A DNA stretch of 64,000 nucleotides from Turnera subulata (lineage: Eukaryota > Streptophyta > Magnoliopsida > Malpighiales > Passifloraceae). Below the pieces are notes generated by a model that worked only from the letters and a program-made list of their open reading frames with translations, did not search any database and was not told the DNA's origin. The stretch is from the NCBI GenBank assembly GCA_028386065.3, contig JAKUCV010000303.1, positions 2,833 to 66,832 of the forward strand, read 5' to 3'. A program made the translations under genes and the position numbers. This document shows, in pieces, positions 31,097 through 44,230 of this stretch (positions are counted from its first letter, which is position 1; each line of letters begins with the position of its first letter).

Positions 31097-31533
31097 TTTT
31101 GGGTATTTTGCGTGCTTTTATATATAATAATATAGATATAGATATAGATAGATATAGATAGAGAGAGATTTTTGAATAGAAAATGAAATATAAATTATTT
31201 GAGTTGTGGAAAACAAAAAAATTGAATGTATTATTCTCGGGTTGAATTGATTTTAATTTTTTAATTTTAATTTTTATATTAATAAAGAACAATTATGTCA
31301 ATTTACCGACTTCTTTTTTTTTTGGTTCATGTAGATAGATATATGTAGATTAAAGCTTTCTAAGTTTAATAAAGTTTGTATAAATAATATTTTCCCCATC
31401 TTACCGGGGCGATAAAAGAAAAAAAGGAAAAGAAAGTGGCCTTCGTTTCCACTCTCCTCCGCTAGTAGCAATCAACCAGTAGAGAGAAATATTATTGAAA
31501 CAACAGCGGACGACTCCCTCCCTGGTTGACGCC
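31097..31533. other. AT-rich intergenic region and PUS3 5' flank
   Basis: 31108-31165 is a TATAGA-rich run beginning CGTGCTTTTATATATAATAA, the reverse of a Helitron 5' end like that at 20038. From about 31430 to 31533 lies the probable leader of the pseudouridine synthase gene. No other gene is seen. Confidence 0.45.
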
Positions 31534-34500
31534 ATGTCCGGGTACTATGGAGAAGGAGAAGAAGCTGCAGCAGCAACACCAACAGTATTCAGTTTAAAAT
31601 CCGAAGTAGCTTCTCTCCGGAACAGAGTGAAGGTATTTAACTCCTTTTCTCCTACTACTCCGTATATGTTTGTATTCAATTTGTTTCTTCAGCTGATTCT
31701 CTAGTGGGAAAAGCAAATCCCCGATTTGATGCGATCCCTGTCTTGACCAGGACTTGGAGGCTGAGAATGCCAGGTTATCGGCTCAAATATCGAATTGTAG
31801 ATGCAAATGCGATAAGGTTTAGCCGTTTTTTTCTTTTTTTTTTTCCAGTTAGGTATTATTTGCACTGGCGGAGCAACAAACCGTCGTCGTATTTAAAATA
31901 CCTGTTGTGTGCGGTGGCAGATAGAGGAGAAGCTTGATGCTTCCTCCGTAGAAAATGCAAATGGGGAATGCAACCATAACCCAACCAGTAACAAAGTAAA
32001 TCAATCCAGAACTAATTCAGGTCTGTCTCTCTTTTTGGAGTTTAATTGTTTTATTCAATTGCAAATGTGTTGTTATTTTTCCGCTAAAACAAATGTGCTG
32101 TTCTTTTTATTATTTAGCTTCCTGTTCATGTGCCCTGCTTTTCACAACACACACAAGCTCAACGTTATTGTTTATCTGAATTTATGAACGTAGATTATGA
32201 TGGGAAGTCGATGAATCACCACTCCAGGCGATATGTTGCTTTAAAAGTCATGTATTTTGGTCAGAGGTACGTCATTTCTCTACAGCTTCATCATCCATTT
32301 GGAGGATGGACGCTCTTTTCTTATTATGCAAAATGAAAAAAAAAAAAAAAAAAAAAAGAAAGACCAGCCAGCGGTGTATCTTTTCTCCTCTTTAAAAGAT
32401 AAAGATGGTGACTTTTTCTTTTGCCAGGCTTAGTCCATGCCAAAAGGCCAACTGAAAGCACAAGGACTAATATAGAATGATACGCGATGCATTGCAGGTT
32501 TTACGGTTTTTCTTCGGAGGCACAAATGGATCCAACTGTTGAGGTCTGCCTTCTCTCTTTACTCATCTTCAAATTGTATGACTTTGAGTCGATTATGATG
32601 CTCTAGGGGAATCTGTTTTTTCTTGCTTTGATATTCGGCTCAAGGTTAAGAAAGGAACATTTCTGGATCCTCGCTCCTTAAATATGCAAGATTTAAGGAG
32701 CAGGATATCATTTTGTCCTGTTTGATAGGATAATATTAGTTAGTAAGTTTAATGCTTAGTTATTATAGCAAGTAAATCTCCTTCTACATTTCAAGTTCTC
32801 TTGCAGTCCGAAATTTTCAAAGCTCTTCAAAAGACCATGCTGTTAATTGGTGACAAGAAGGAAATACAGTACTCAAGATGTGGCAGAACAGATAAAGGAG
32901 TTTCTGCTGTTGGGCAAGTAAGTGGGCTACAAAGAAGAAATCTCCATTTTTTTACTTTACTTTGTGAATGAAGTATGTTCAATTGGCTGGGTATTTAATT
33001 GTGAAAAGCTGTACCCTATCTCTGATTTGTTATGGGTTTATAAGTTTGTATTCATCCAAGAACTTATGCTTTGTCTAAAATTCTTGGAAGATTTCCATTA
33101 TTAGCAAGAGGACTACTAGGTTAGTAAAAGTCTGTTTTCTATCGCTTTCATATTGAGCCACAAAATTAGTTTCTTATGCTCCTCCTTTGAGAACATGTGT
33201 CTTGAAGCAAAGGGTATTGAGCTTGTGAAGGACTGGCCGGCAGGTGCCCGTAAATTGGTTGTGCAAGTACACGTCGTAGCCTCTAAATGGGATGTGGAGT
33301 AGTGGAGCGTTTTTGTGGATGTGAAGTTAAGAAAGGAATTCTTGTTGACATTAATTGCTTTATTGATGGCAGGGAGGTTATGGTTGGGTTTTTGGAGGTG
33401 GATAGTGGGAAAGGAGTCCCCTTTATAAAAGAGCTCCAAATGAATTTATGGCACTCTTATGTTTTATGGCATCAGGACCATTGAGACACAACTTTTCCCT
33501 GCAATTGCTGTTAGGAGCAGCAAGTTGTTTCTAGGTATCAAAATTATGATGATCATATAACTTGCAGATTCCTTATCATATTACTTATCCTTTTTTTCTC
33601 CAATTTCAAGCTTAAAATTTCTGTTAATAGTGCTATTTTGTGTGCATTTTCTTCTACATAGGTTATAGGAACAGTAATCAGCAATAGATATTGATGTTTA
33701 GTGTAGAAAGGGGCAACCCAAAGATGGGAGGAGAATTCTCTAATATGGGGACTGGGGAGGGCTCGGGAACTGGAAAAACTATTTTCACACAATATTTGTT
33801 TTTATGCCATTGGAACTTCATTCTGCTGCTTTGGCAATTATTGAAGTTTCTTCTTTAATATTTCCCAAATGTTTAATGCAGGTCATTGCTCTATTTTTAC
33901 GGTCAAAACTCAAGCAAAGTGGTACAAATAACAATACTATAGGGCGAATTGTTGAAGAGCAACAAGGTGAGCGCAAACATGTTACTGCTAACTCTTGTCT
34001 GGTGAACCTTGGAATTTTGGTCCTCAGCTATTAGTGTTCACACATTGATGTTCATTATACAAAACTCTGATAATTGAAAACTCATCTGCATCTAGAGTTA
34101 TACATTTATGATCTGAACAGGTTTTTTCTTATGAGACTACAAGGGTTATATATCACAAATCATTTTAAGTTGTATTTTAAACATTGTCTCTTTTTATTTT
34201 CATATGTCTTCATGCCGTAAAATCTTGCATTTTCTGCCTTTGGTATTAACTTGTTATGTTTTCCTAACTCTTTTTCTTTTTGGTTGTGTGTGCATGCGTT
34301 GGGAGTTTGCTTTACTAAAACTAAGAATAGAGGAGGAAATCATAATGTGCATGTCTCATTTTCACGAAGTTAAACAACATCTGTCAGACTATCACTCTCT
34401 ATATTTTAAATATTCTATTGTTGGAAATGGTCTGTGACTATTACCACAGTTGAGGTTTATGCAATATCAAATACACCCACAGCGTAGTTAACTACCTTGT

Positions 34501-37500
34501 TGAGTATCGGCAAAACTGGTTATGTTTTTGGATGACCAGGGGATCATTGAAAATGTTGATATATGTGCCTCAGCATTGATTCTTGTGCTATGTGCCTCAA
34601 GATTGATTCTTTGCAATGTAGATTCGTTGTTAAATAATCAGAATAATAAACATTCTCTTTGTATTGAACTGCAAGAGAATTTCAATACTAAGTATATGTA
34701 CGTGCTCTATTGCTAATGAGGAACAGTTGGGGTTGGTAAAAGTCAACTTAAGACCTGTACTTTTACTTATACACCTATTAATGTCTATTATGGCTACCGG
34801 TTTCTAAGGGGTGAAGAAAGAACGTACACTAGGTTGCTGATTGTGTCCCGAATAGGATGTTGTCATGTAAGATTATGTGTCAAGTGAGATGAAATAAACT
34901 TTTTTTTCAGACCAATTGTGGGGTGGATATTATTTCAATATTGACACTTGCCATTGTCATTCATTTTTTTTTTCTCAGATGGGGAAATTGATTATGTGAG
35001 AGTATTAAATAGAGTTCTTCCAAAAGATATACGAATTATGGGATGGTCTCCTGTTCCAACCGATTTCAGTGCAAGGTTTAGTTCAGTCTCGTTTAAAAAA
35101 ATTGTTTCAGTTTATTACTTTTTTCTTCGACTGTTGTATGATCTGCTGTTTTTTTAATGTGAATTGCAGGTTTAGCTGTTTGAGCAGGGAGTATAAATAT
35201 TTCTTTTGGAGTGATAACTTGAATATTTTGGTATGATTCTTCTTCTTTTCCCTTAGAACTTTATTAGTGGCGTTAAGAAATCTGTTTTCCCTCTGCTTTA
35301 TGTGGAAAATAGGGATCAATTACTCTTTCCTTTTTCCATGTTTCTCCAGGACATGGAGACTGCTGGCAAGAAATTTGTTGGTGAACATGATTTCAGAAAC
35401 TTTTGTAAGATGGATGCAGTAAACGTACACAACTATATACGGCATATTATATCTTTTGAAATCTCTCCTTTTAATATGAGGTCAGAGAACATGAATCATC
35501 TCACCCCTTTCTCTACTTAAATAATAGTTTTCTGCATGATTTCTCTCCTTGCTATCTGGCATGGGAAGGGATGCACCATGTAATTGACTGCATGCACATT
35601 ATTCACAGTAGTATGGCATTGTTCAGTTTTTAAAACAAATTCCCAAAATATTTTGCACATTCCACGAAGATTGCCAAAACCAGTCGCATTTCTATTCAAA
35701 GAAAAGGGAGGAAAGACTAGATCAAGCACTGTACTGCTAGCTAGAGTAATTAGTTTGTGATGCAACGTGCAAGTGTGCAACAAACATCAGCTTTACTGAA
35801 GTGGTAAAGTGCTGGGAGAAGCTTGGGATGGGTCTCTTGTTCAGTTTGTCTAAGTGTTGAAAGATTATGAATTGGGTCTGGGGAGATAAACAATTAGCAT
35901 AGAACATAAAGTAAGACAAGTATGAAATTTATAAGCTTTATGATGTTGAAACCTCCTCAAGTCTCCATAATATTTGATGCTGCCAGGTAATAGCAGTTTC
36001 TCTAGGATTTTGGATGGATAGGAATCTGAGCATCCATTGAGTCAAATTAACTGTACAAGGACCTTGCTTGATGGCGTTTTGATCTAATACACCATAAGAA
36101 TAATGATCTGTTTGTAAATTGATTGGCTGAAATGATGGGATTGAGGATTTCCTGTTTCCTTCGCAGTTCTGATGGCCATCAACTCTGCGTAATAAAATTT
36201 AAAGGTACTGCTTTCCTGTGGCACCAAGTTCGTTGCATGGTTGCTGTCCTGTTTATGATTGGCCAAGGCTTCGAATCCCCTGATGTGCGTACCTGGTGCC
36301 CTTGTAAATTTATGGCTTCATCTTGTTATTTAATTCTCTTAGACCAAAAGGTGAACTTCAGAAGTAATTGTGGCATTTTTCTCTACCTGATATCTTCTTT
36401 ATTTGAGATGTCCACATATAACCAAGTGAAATGCATGACTATGTGTGGGATGGCTAATAACCAAGCAAAAAGTTAGTGATAACATTTGTGAACTTGAATT
36501 CACGCATTCATGCAAACAGTGCCAAATATTCGGTACGCTTCTGTTTTTTGTGTTTCACATGCAAGGTTCAAAAGTAATAGCATTTCTGGTGTGCAGTTTT
36601 CTTTCTCTTCTTTGAGACACAGCACAGTTTCATGTTCACCAATTTTCAGGTAGGACTTGGTTTGCAATAATGAGCATGATGGATCTTCTTGGTTTTTATT
36701 CAAAATGAAAGATTTGCTTTTCAGTTTCATGCTTGCCACGTGGTTTGCATTTCTTTACAAGTTAATGTCTGTCTACTATGAAATAAACTCCTGCTAGAAT
36801 CTTAAAATTTACTCATGCTAGATGAATTACTTGATATTGACAGAACATCAAGGAAACCCCATTTACACTAGTATCTCAATTTTACAGGTGATAGATGCCT
36901 TACTTGATATTGACAGAACGCCAAGAAAACCCCAGTATCTGATGGCTCCAGAAATTCCATTGGTTCTCCGGTCCTGTGAATTTGGCAATCTAAAGTTTAC
37001 TTGTTCAACAGGTAATTGAAACATAAAGTATGTTTAGTGCAAGGTTCTAAGACCTGGACATTTGGTCAAGTTGGTTTGGGTCACAGGTAATGGTTTAAGG
37101 TTCAACCAGTTAGTTTACAAGAATTTCCCAGCTTGGATCCAGGTCCAGTTAACCGGGTTGAACTGACTGAACCAGGCCACTTCTGAAAACACTGGTTTAA
37201 TGGCTGATTGTTATTTATAGGCCTCCAATTGTTCATAGCAGGGTTTGTCCAAATGCACTGAATTTCATTCTTCATTGATAGTTTGTCTTGGGTTCTTCTA
37301 GAGGTTGGGTTTACTGTATGCAATCTCAACTTCTGGATTTATATCTCCCTTGTTCGGGATTATAGTTTGAACTTTGAACAAGTGTATTTCCAATTATTGA
37401 TGAGTTTGATTGACATATGGTTCTTGAACAATCTCTTGCAATATGACTAATTTTCTCCGATGGTGGAGAAGAAGCCAATTATTTTTTATAAAGTTGTTCC

Positions 37501-38447
37501 CAGCTCTATAGTATCAAACACCTGGGATTTTATGCTCATTTTTACAGAGAGTCAGGCACTCAATAGTTCACAATTCACATTGCTTTATTGTTTGGTCAAT
37601 TTAAGGGATTTTACTGATGCTGGTGTCTTATTGTTATCTTTATTGCTAGATGCTGGGCAAGCTCTGCGTGTTCATTTGGAGAATGAATGTCGCGCATATC
37701 ACCTTCAAGCTGCCATCTTTTACGAGGCTTTACTGAGCTGCTTGCCTTTATCAAATGGTGCACAAAAGAAATCCCTTACATTCTTTTGAACCCATGAGGT
37801 TTATGCTTTTGTTGTATTACTCTACATTGCAGTTACTGATTCTGACTTATCAGGTAAGGGTATATTGCACAATGGAATAGTCAAGAAGAAAGTTCCCCAT
37901 GTTCCTCTCATGTCAAGGCCCACTGAGCGTAAGTCCTCCTTGTCAATTCTTTTATTTTCTTTATCTTATATAGTAATTTGTCATGAGACGTTCTGTTCTG
38001 ATAAGACTCAAACTCTCTTCTGACATTTTTTTGGTGGCATCCTTTGTTGATCATTTTCTGTCAGCTGCTTGCCCAGGTGTGTAATATACAGGCTAGGGAA
38101 TATCTGTTGTCTATGACAAAAAGCAGAAGCCATAGACAAATTAATTTTTGCAAGTTATCCCTAAATCTCATTTACTTTCCAGTGCTAGTTTAGCTGTTAA
38201 TTTATTCTGTGCGAGAGATTCTGATATGACCTTATTCCAAATGAATCCCTTAAGTTGAATGGGGAAAGCTTCTCTTCAACCTTAATCTCCAGAGCTTTAA
38301 TTTGCTATTACAATTTCTGTGCTCCAATCATGATTCACCATGCTCGTCTTTAATATTGTGGCTGCATTTGTTCCAGCATCATATGAAGAGCGGCGCACCA
38401 AACTGGAAAGCATGAAGGGTTTTGCGGCAGAGTCAACCAGCGTTTGA
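31534..38447 (+). CDS. PUS3: tRNA pseudouridine synthase, PUS3/DEG1 type, 15 exons
   Basis: Exons: 31534-31632, 31751-31816, 31921-32020, 32194-32266, 32498-32543, 32807-32917, 33882-33966, 34979-35075, 35170-35230, 35350-35480, 36167-36284, 36888-37011, 37650-37757, 37854-37928, 38377-38447. All introns are GT-AG, phases agree, and 1365 bp give 454 residues. The ATG at 31534 is used; the frame extends 5' only to a TTG. The enzyme belongs to the TruA family, which isomerises uridine 38/39 in the tRNA anticodon stem. The catalytic aspartate is in [10 protein letters not shown] (Asp157). Other family motifs are [25 protein letters not shown] and [11 protein letters not shown]. Residues 1-60 form a predicted coiled coil, as in DEG1. 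The exon 4 acceptor was chosen by phase and is the least certain junction. The large introns contain repeat debris. Confidence 0.93.
36820..36866 (+). repeat. Partial duplicate of PUS3 exon 12 in the preceding intron
   Basis: GATGAATTACTTGATATTGA and the next 25 bases closely match the start of exon 12 (36893 on: GATGCCTTACTTGATATTGA). It lies about 70 bp upstream of the true exon. It keeps reading-frame sense ([11 protein letters not shown]) but lacks a good acceptor directly before it. Confidence 0.75.
37035..37205. repeat. Possible hAT-like MITE in PUS3 intron 12
   Basis: The stretch from GTGCAAGGTTCTAAGACCTG to CTTCTGAAAACACTGGTTTA contains AACCGGGTTGAACTGACTGA, wording common to small plant DNA transposons. 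A relative of this text occurs at 59800-59890. The ends pair poorly, so it is tentative. Confidence 0.3.
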
Positions 38448-40252
38448 AGAGTTTAGTTTGGCATGTCCTGCCGTGAAAATCTATTAGAAGTACTTGTTTT
38501 GGTTTTTTAATGGGTCAGAGGAACTTTTGGGGGGTCTTTGAGGAATTTTTGAGGTCTTTGAGTTTTTTGTGTGTATCGATGGTATATCTCAAAAAAAGAA
38601 AAAAAAATTATCATGATTTTGCACCTGGAGTGTTATATGTGGTCTCAATTATGTCTTGGGCAACTATACTGTTGACGTGTTACTTGGGCCGGGCAACTTG
38701 CGCACACATCACATGCTCTATGGTGTCTTGTGGGTTTTTTAAGTGTGCGGCCTATTTTTTTTTCCAATTTTTTCCCTAATTTTCAAAATAGATAAATTCA
38801 AAAACTATTAGAAAAAGCTCTTTTAAATGACTTGATCGAACCGAGATTGGTCGGTTAGCTCAAAAAAATCCGCCTACCCCAAAAAGAATCACAAAATGAG
38901 AATTGATGCAAGGCGAAGGGGCAATGAGGACACGCCCATGGTAATGGACAATTCACGGATTTGATGCAAGGTGATCCTTTGCCACCATATTTCTTTTGGG
39001 GTTTTATCTATGATCCTGAAGAATGCTATAACTTGCATTATTGACAGGCTTAATCTATCTGAGGATTCATATTCAATCGTTTCTGCCCGCCTAGGATGTT
39101 CCTAGTAAGATCATGGTATTGGATTTTAGTCAATCAGAGGATGGTGTAGGATTTTAGTGAATGAGAGGGAGACAATTAGAGAGAAGCATGGCGATCCTTC
39201 ATATATGGCTTTGCGAGATCCACTACCAATTCCCCCCATCATTGGACTTTTGCCTCCACCCCGAGTCCACTCAAAAACTTGCTTAATCAGGATTACGTAA
39301 TCTCTGATGTTGTCTCTCCAACCACGAAAATCTTAAGATCAAATGGGGCAATCAGGGCTGTGCTAGCTGGGTACTGCTGACCATTTTTCCCGACCAGGTG
39401 GGAGAACAACCCCGAAGAAGCATGAGCATTGATTAATGATTAGGCTAATTAGACCAAACAAAAAAACGGAAGGAAGAAAAAAAAAAGATTAACAGTCAAA
39501 ATAATGTGGCGTGGGGTCCAAACATAGCAACTTAGCACCCTGTCGTCTGTCTCCCAAACCATTTTGGTTTGCAAATTGCAGCGGTGGTGCATGTTATTGT
39601 GCCTTTCGAAAGACGACTCCTATCCTATCAGTAGCTGGGGTAACAAGTAAAAACTATCATATATTATATCCTTTGTGGCCGAATGAGCACATTGCAATGG
39701 TTGGTGACCCACGAACATATATATTCAAAATGAAAAAATCTAACCCAATGCATTGCAGGAACTGCTTTGTAAATCAGTTTTCTAGCAGTGACATCTTTCC
39801 ACTATTAAAAGTTATCAATTATAAAGCAAGTTTTGGAAAAGTAAAGAAAAAGACGAATAAAAAAACGGATGGGGAGATTTTATATATTAAAAAGAAAGAA
39901 AAAAAAAGGGAAAAAGAAAGACTTGAAGAAGAGAGGATTTTGTAGCCCCCCTTTTGGAGTGTGGTTCCCGCGAGGGAAGCTCGGATCAAACAAACAAACA
40001 AAGCCCCCCCCCCCTTTCCCATTTTTTTCATCTTTATTATTTTGTGTGTGTTTGGGTTTTCATTTCTTCGTTTTTCTTTTTTTTGGCTGCACTCGAAAAA
40101 CAAAACAATCCGTTAGAGCTACATTTTAGTGTAGGGGTGTGGGTGTGGTTTTATTTGGTTTAGAATATTCATTCTTTAGAAAGTAGTTGTGTGTGTGCAA
40201 GAGAAGAGAAGAGAAGAGAGAAGAGGAAGAGAAAAAGGAAAAAGGAGAAAAG
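38448..40252. other. Intergenic region between PUS3 and CPB
   Basis: No gene is visible. The first about 150 bp should be the PUS3 3' UTR. 39,500-40,150 contains A- and C-rich low-complexity runs. The last 55 bp before the CPB start codon is a GAGAAGAGAAGAGA-type purine tract, a common form of plant leader that can bind GAGA-type (BPC) factors. Confidence 0.5.
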
Positions 40253-42844
40253 ATGGAAGGAGCCATGGGATTGTTGAGGAGAATAGACCCGAAGCAAACA
40301 GACACGGCGCTCTCGGCTCTGCTCTCCCTGCTGCCCCACCACTCCTCCGATCTCCTCTCCCAAGTGGATCAGCCCCTCCAGGTCCTTCCTTCCCCCCCTT
40401 ATTTTTTTTTTCCTTTACTCTTTTTTTTCTTTTTCTTTTTCAAAAAAAAGAAGAAATTATTAGGGTTTCTTTTTATTTCCCATGAAAAAAAAATGCCTGT
40501 TTAATTCATTATTGATTGATTGCAGGTGTTGCGTGACGCCGATACTGGAAAAGAGTTCATTTTGTGCGAGTACAACCGAGATGCCGATTCTTACAGGTTT
40601 AAACATCTCTTCTTCTCTTCTTCGCCTTTTTTTTTTTTTAATAAAATTGCCTCTTTTGCTGCATTGTGTGTGCTTCATTTTGTTTGTTAAGTACTAGTAG
40701 CAATAGCAAGATGTTTCTGTTTATACTCGCCCCTGTCCAAAAAAACTTTGTTCCATTTCCTTTCTTTCTTCATATTCATGGTTTCACTGGTGTTATGGAA
40801 AATGTGAAAGATACGATTTTGTTGAAGGACCAACTCTTCCTTCATTTCTTTTCAATCTTAGGAATACTAAAAATGCTGCTTTCAAGCATAAAACTTGGCT
40901 GACAATTTTAGTGTCTTCCAGAGTGATGTGGATGGATCCCAGCGCATTTTTTTACATTGTGCCGCAGTGTCTTAGTTAGCTCCTTTGTATTGTCCTTTTA
41001 ATCCTGTTGAAATATGCCCTCATTGATAGCTCAACTTTTGTTCCCTGCATTGCTTTACAGGTCACCTTGGTCAAACAAGTATCATCCACCGTTGGATGAT
41101 GCTCCCTTCCCGTCTTCAGAGTTGAGGAAGCTTGAAGTTGAGGCGAACGAGATCTTTGCCATTTATCGTGACCAGTGAGGTCCTTTACTTACCTCGTCCT
41201 TGAGATGATGTATTTTTCCCTTGACGAGTTGTACAGTCTCTCTTTCCCTACCCTGCACACACCTGATTTGTTCTCTTCTTCAAATGTTTGGCTTCTTTTT
41301 GCTTTCAATATGATTTTTGAGTAGAGAGCACTCTAGAATCCTCTTTACCCAGTCCATTCCAAAGTTTTTTTTTTTTGTCGCGAAACAGTATCTGTTAACT
41401 GACTGGTTTCCCATTATTTCATTTTCATATAGATGCTTCTCAGTCAATGTTTCCTTTATGTTATTTTTTATTGTTTATACTGTCCAAAGATCTAGTAGTT
41501 TGATCAACCACTAAATTGCTAGGTACTATGAAGGTGGTATCTCCTCTGTTTACATGTGGGAAGATGATAATGAAGGCTTTGTCGCTTGCTTTCTGATAAA
41601 GAAAGGTTAGCGTTTGTACTTATTTCCTTTACTCGGTGAATACGCATTTGCTCTGACTGAATTGCTAGTGTCTTCCATTGTAAGATGGCTCAAAGACAGG
41701 GCAAGGCAAAAGGGGTTATCTGCAGGAGGGTGCATGGGATGCCATCCATGTTATTCAAGTATGGGAATAGAGTCTTTGCGCTATCAATATATCCCGTTTC
41801 TCCAAACCTGTTTACATGTTAGATTGCCGCTCATCTCAGTATTTTGGCAACTTAACTTCTTATTTAGGTGGGACCAGAAGAGGAAGGAACAACTCGTTAC
41901 TGTCTAACAAGTACTGTTATGCTGTCTTTGACTACAAATAATGAGTCTTCTGGCACATTCAATTTGTCTGGGTCTATCAGGCGGCAGGTACAATATAGCT
42001 TTACTTTCCTTTTTATTGGTTCAGTTGATGCTTTTCTTTCTTGAGCTGTGAAGAACTAAAATTTAGTGAAAATGCTAATCTTTCGTACTCTGATTGGTTT
42101 AATATACTCATACGGTATGTATTACACCTTTGGGCTTTGGAAGGGTAGTTTCCAGAAGAGAAAACAAAAAAAAATCATTTGATCTTATCTTTCTAGTGTT
42201 CCGCCAATGCAAAGGAATTTGGTGCCCTTTAAAAGTGTGAATCCCATGCTTAGTTGGAAAGTAGACGTGATGAGTTTATATGAGTATGCAATGTGTACAA
42301 GGTCATATAGAGAATCAAGGGTTGCTCCAAAATGTGTTGATTCATGGAAACTATGAACACTGGGAAATAGAAATTTCAAAGTTCTCTTCTTTAACTTATC
42401 TGGGAAATGTTGGTCCATGTTCTTTGGTGGGACAGTGAGTGGTGATGCAGGATGATCTTTGGTTTCTGATTTCAGGCTGGTGGTTTAATTTTTTATAATC
42501 TTCTGCAGATGAATATGTATCTCTCCGTTGCTGATGGTCATCTCTGTAACATGGGAAAAATGATAGAGGAAATGGAGGGTAAGCTTAGGAACTCACTGGA
42601 CCAGGTAAGAAGCTCCGCATATGTTTGACTTCTAGCCGATGCCGTTGGTAATATTGTATATAATTAGTGTATATATATGTGGTACATATTTGACCTAACA
42701 GCTTCCACATCATTTCGCTTATACTTGAAACCGAGTTTATTTGGTTTTGCGACTGATTGTCAGGTTTACTTTGGAAAGACGAAAGAGATGGTTTGCACTC
42801 TGCGACCCCCATCTGAAGTGGTAATGAAACTGCCAGGTAGCTGA
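40253..42844 (+). CDS. CPB: F-actin-capping protein subunit beta, 8 exons
   Basis: Exons: 40253-40381, 40526-40596, 41061-41174, 41523-41605, 41685-41758, 41868-41987, 42509-42604, 42764-42844. All are GT-AG with consistent phase, giving 768 bp and 255 residues, the usual plant length. The protein is the beta half of the heterodimer that caps barbed ends of actin filaments in the cytoplasm. Recognisable blocks are [13 protein letters not shown] near the N terminus, [50 protein letters not shown] and SGSIRRQ, with [24 protein letters not shown] near the C terminus (20-residue parts of the long conserved helix). The alpha subunit is not in the window. The first ATG of the transcript region is used. 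Confidence 0.95.
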
Positions 42845-44230
42845 TGTGGCTTGGATGTGGTATACTAAACTGGAGATATATATAACCTTCTTTAAACATT
42901 TGCAGAACAGCTTGAATGCTAGAAGATATGTGGATTTAATCTCTTCTCCTTTCTCATTTTCCTTTTATTTGTGATCATCTTGTGAAAGACGTGTCTTTTT
43001 TAATGTGAACATATCAAGGCTGTTCAATTCCCGAATTTGGAGATTGCACTGATATCAAACAAACTATTTCTTTTACTAGTGCAAATTTCTGGTTGGTTTC
43101 CTTTGAGTAGGTTTCTATGCCCAACTTTTGAACTAGGTTTTAAACTCTCTTATTTTTCAAAAAAAAAAAAAAATCTACCGTAGGAACTCTCGGTTTGTTA
43201 ATCTTACGCTTACTGGGTTGGCGGGTGCACTTTACATTGTTCTTTTTACTCACGCCAAAACTAAACCTGTGGTTGGCAATGCCCTAAAGGATCTGTCACC
43301 TCAATCCAGGCCGGAGGGGAAGGGAAAGATTTAATGTAAAATTGCGATCAAATTTTGTATAAAGGGATGGAGTTGAACGCAACATGAAAATTATTGATAG
43401 ATCAAGTTGGCATGTCAGTGGTCAAGGAAAGAATGCATGTGAGTTCGATGATTATTAACAGGCAAACACAATGATTATTAATTTTTTTTAATTATTATTA
43501 CCTAGACAATTGTATTATGTTACCGCCGTGCTTGTAAGGTCAAAAGGAGTAACAGTAATAATGTATTGAAAAAACGATGCATGAAGATATCTAAGTATGC
43601 TTTTTGGTCATCTAATCATTTCAGATTAAAAAATTGAAAAACAAGGTTCCGTTCCGTTTGTATGCTGCCTGGCACAATCAGCCAGGGGCATATTTAGTTT
43701 GTATAAAGCCAAGAATATTAAGAATCTCCATGATACAGTGGAAGCTAGTCGTTAAAAATAAGAAAAAAAAGGAAGTAAAGGTAAGGTAGAACTTTTTTAG
43801 GTGAATGGAACTTAACCAATCCACAATCTCAATTCTCATACATGTTGAACAGTGAGCACCACTCTCTATTGGCGTGGAAATTGAAACACTAAAATAATGA
43901 TAACACAAAAAGGATAGAGGTAAGTTGGTTTCCAAAAACTCAAATGAATCTCTCTGGCTTTTACCCTAAAAGAATTACAAAAGTGTACAACACTCAACCA
44001 CGGTAAACTCACCAGCTGCCACGTGGCACATCCTAAATCTTTTATACACCAACTTTAATATATAGTATATATAGATTGTCAACCAACTAGAAATGGATAA
44101 ACACCCCAAATGGCCACCAGCTAGAAAGCCTAAAATACAAGGAATCGAGAAAACAATTCTAATTCAACTCTGAAAATGGCACCACCTCAACCAAAGAATA
44201 ACCTTCTGTGTAGTGTGAGCTACAAATAAA
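42845..44230. other. Convergent intergenic region between CPB and SBH
   Basis: Two genes converge here, so both 3' UTRs lie in this stretch. Apart from T- and A-rich runs nothing was recognised. CCACGTGGC at about 44018 is a G-box-like palindrome but lies 3' of both genes. Confidence 0.45.

Noticed and set aside
39511..39945. 144-codon plus-strand frame between PUS3 and CPB
   Set aside because: No domain; its second half is Lys/Glu runs from a purine-rich tract. Expression data would be needed to keep it.
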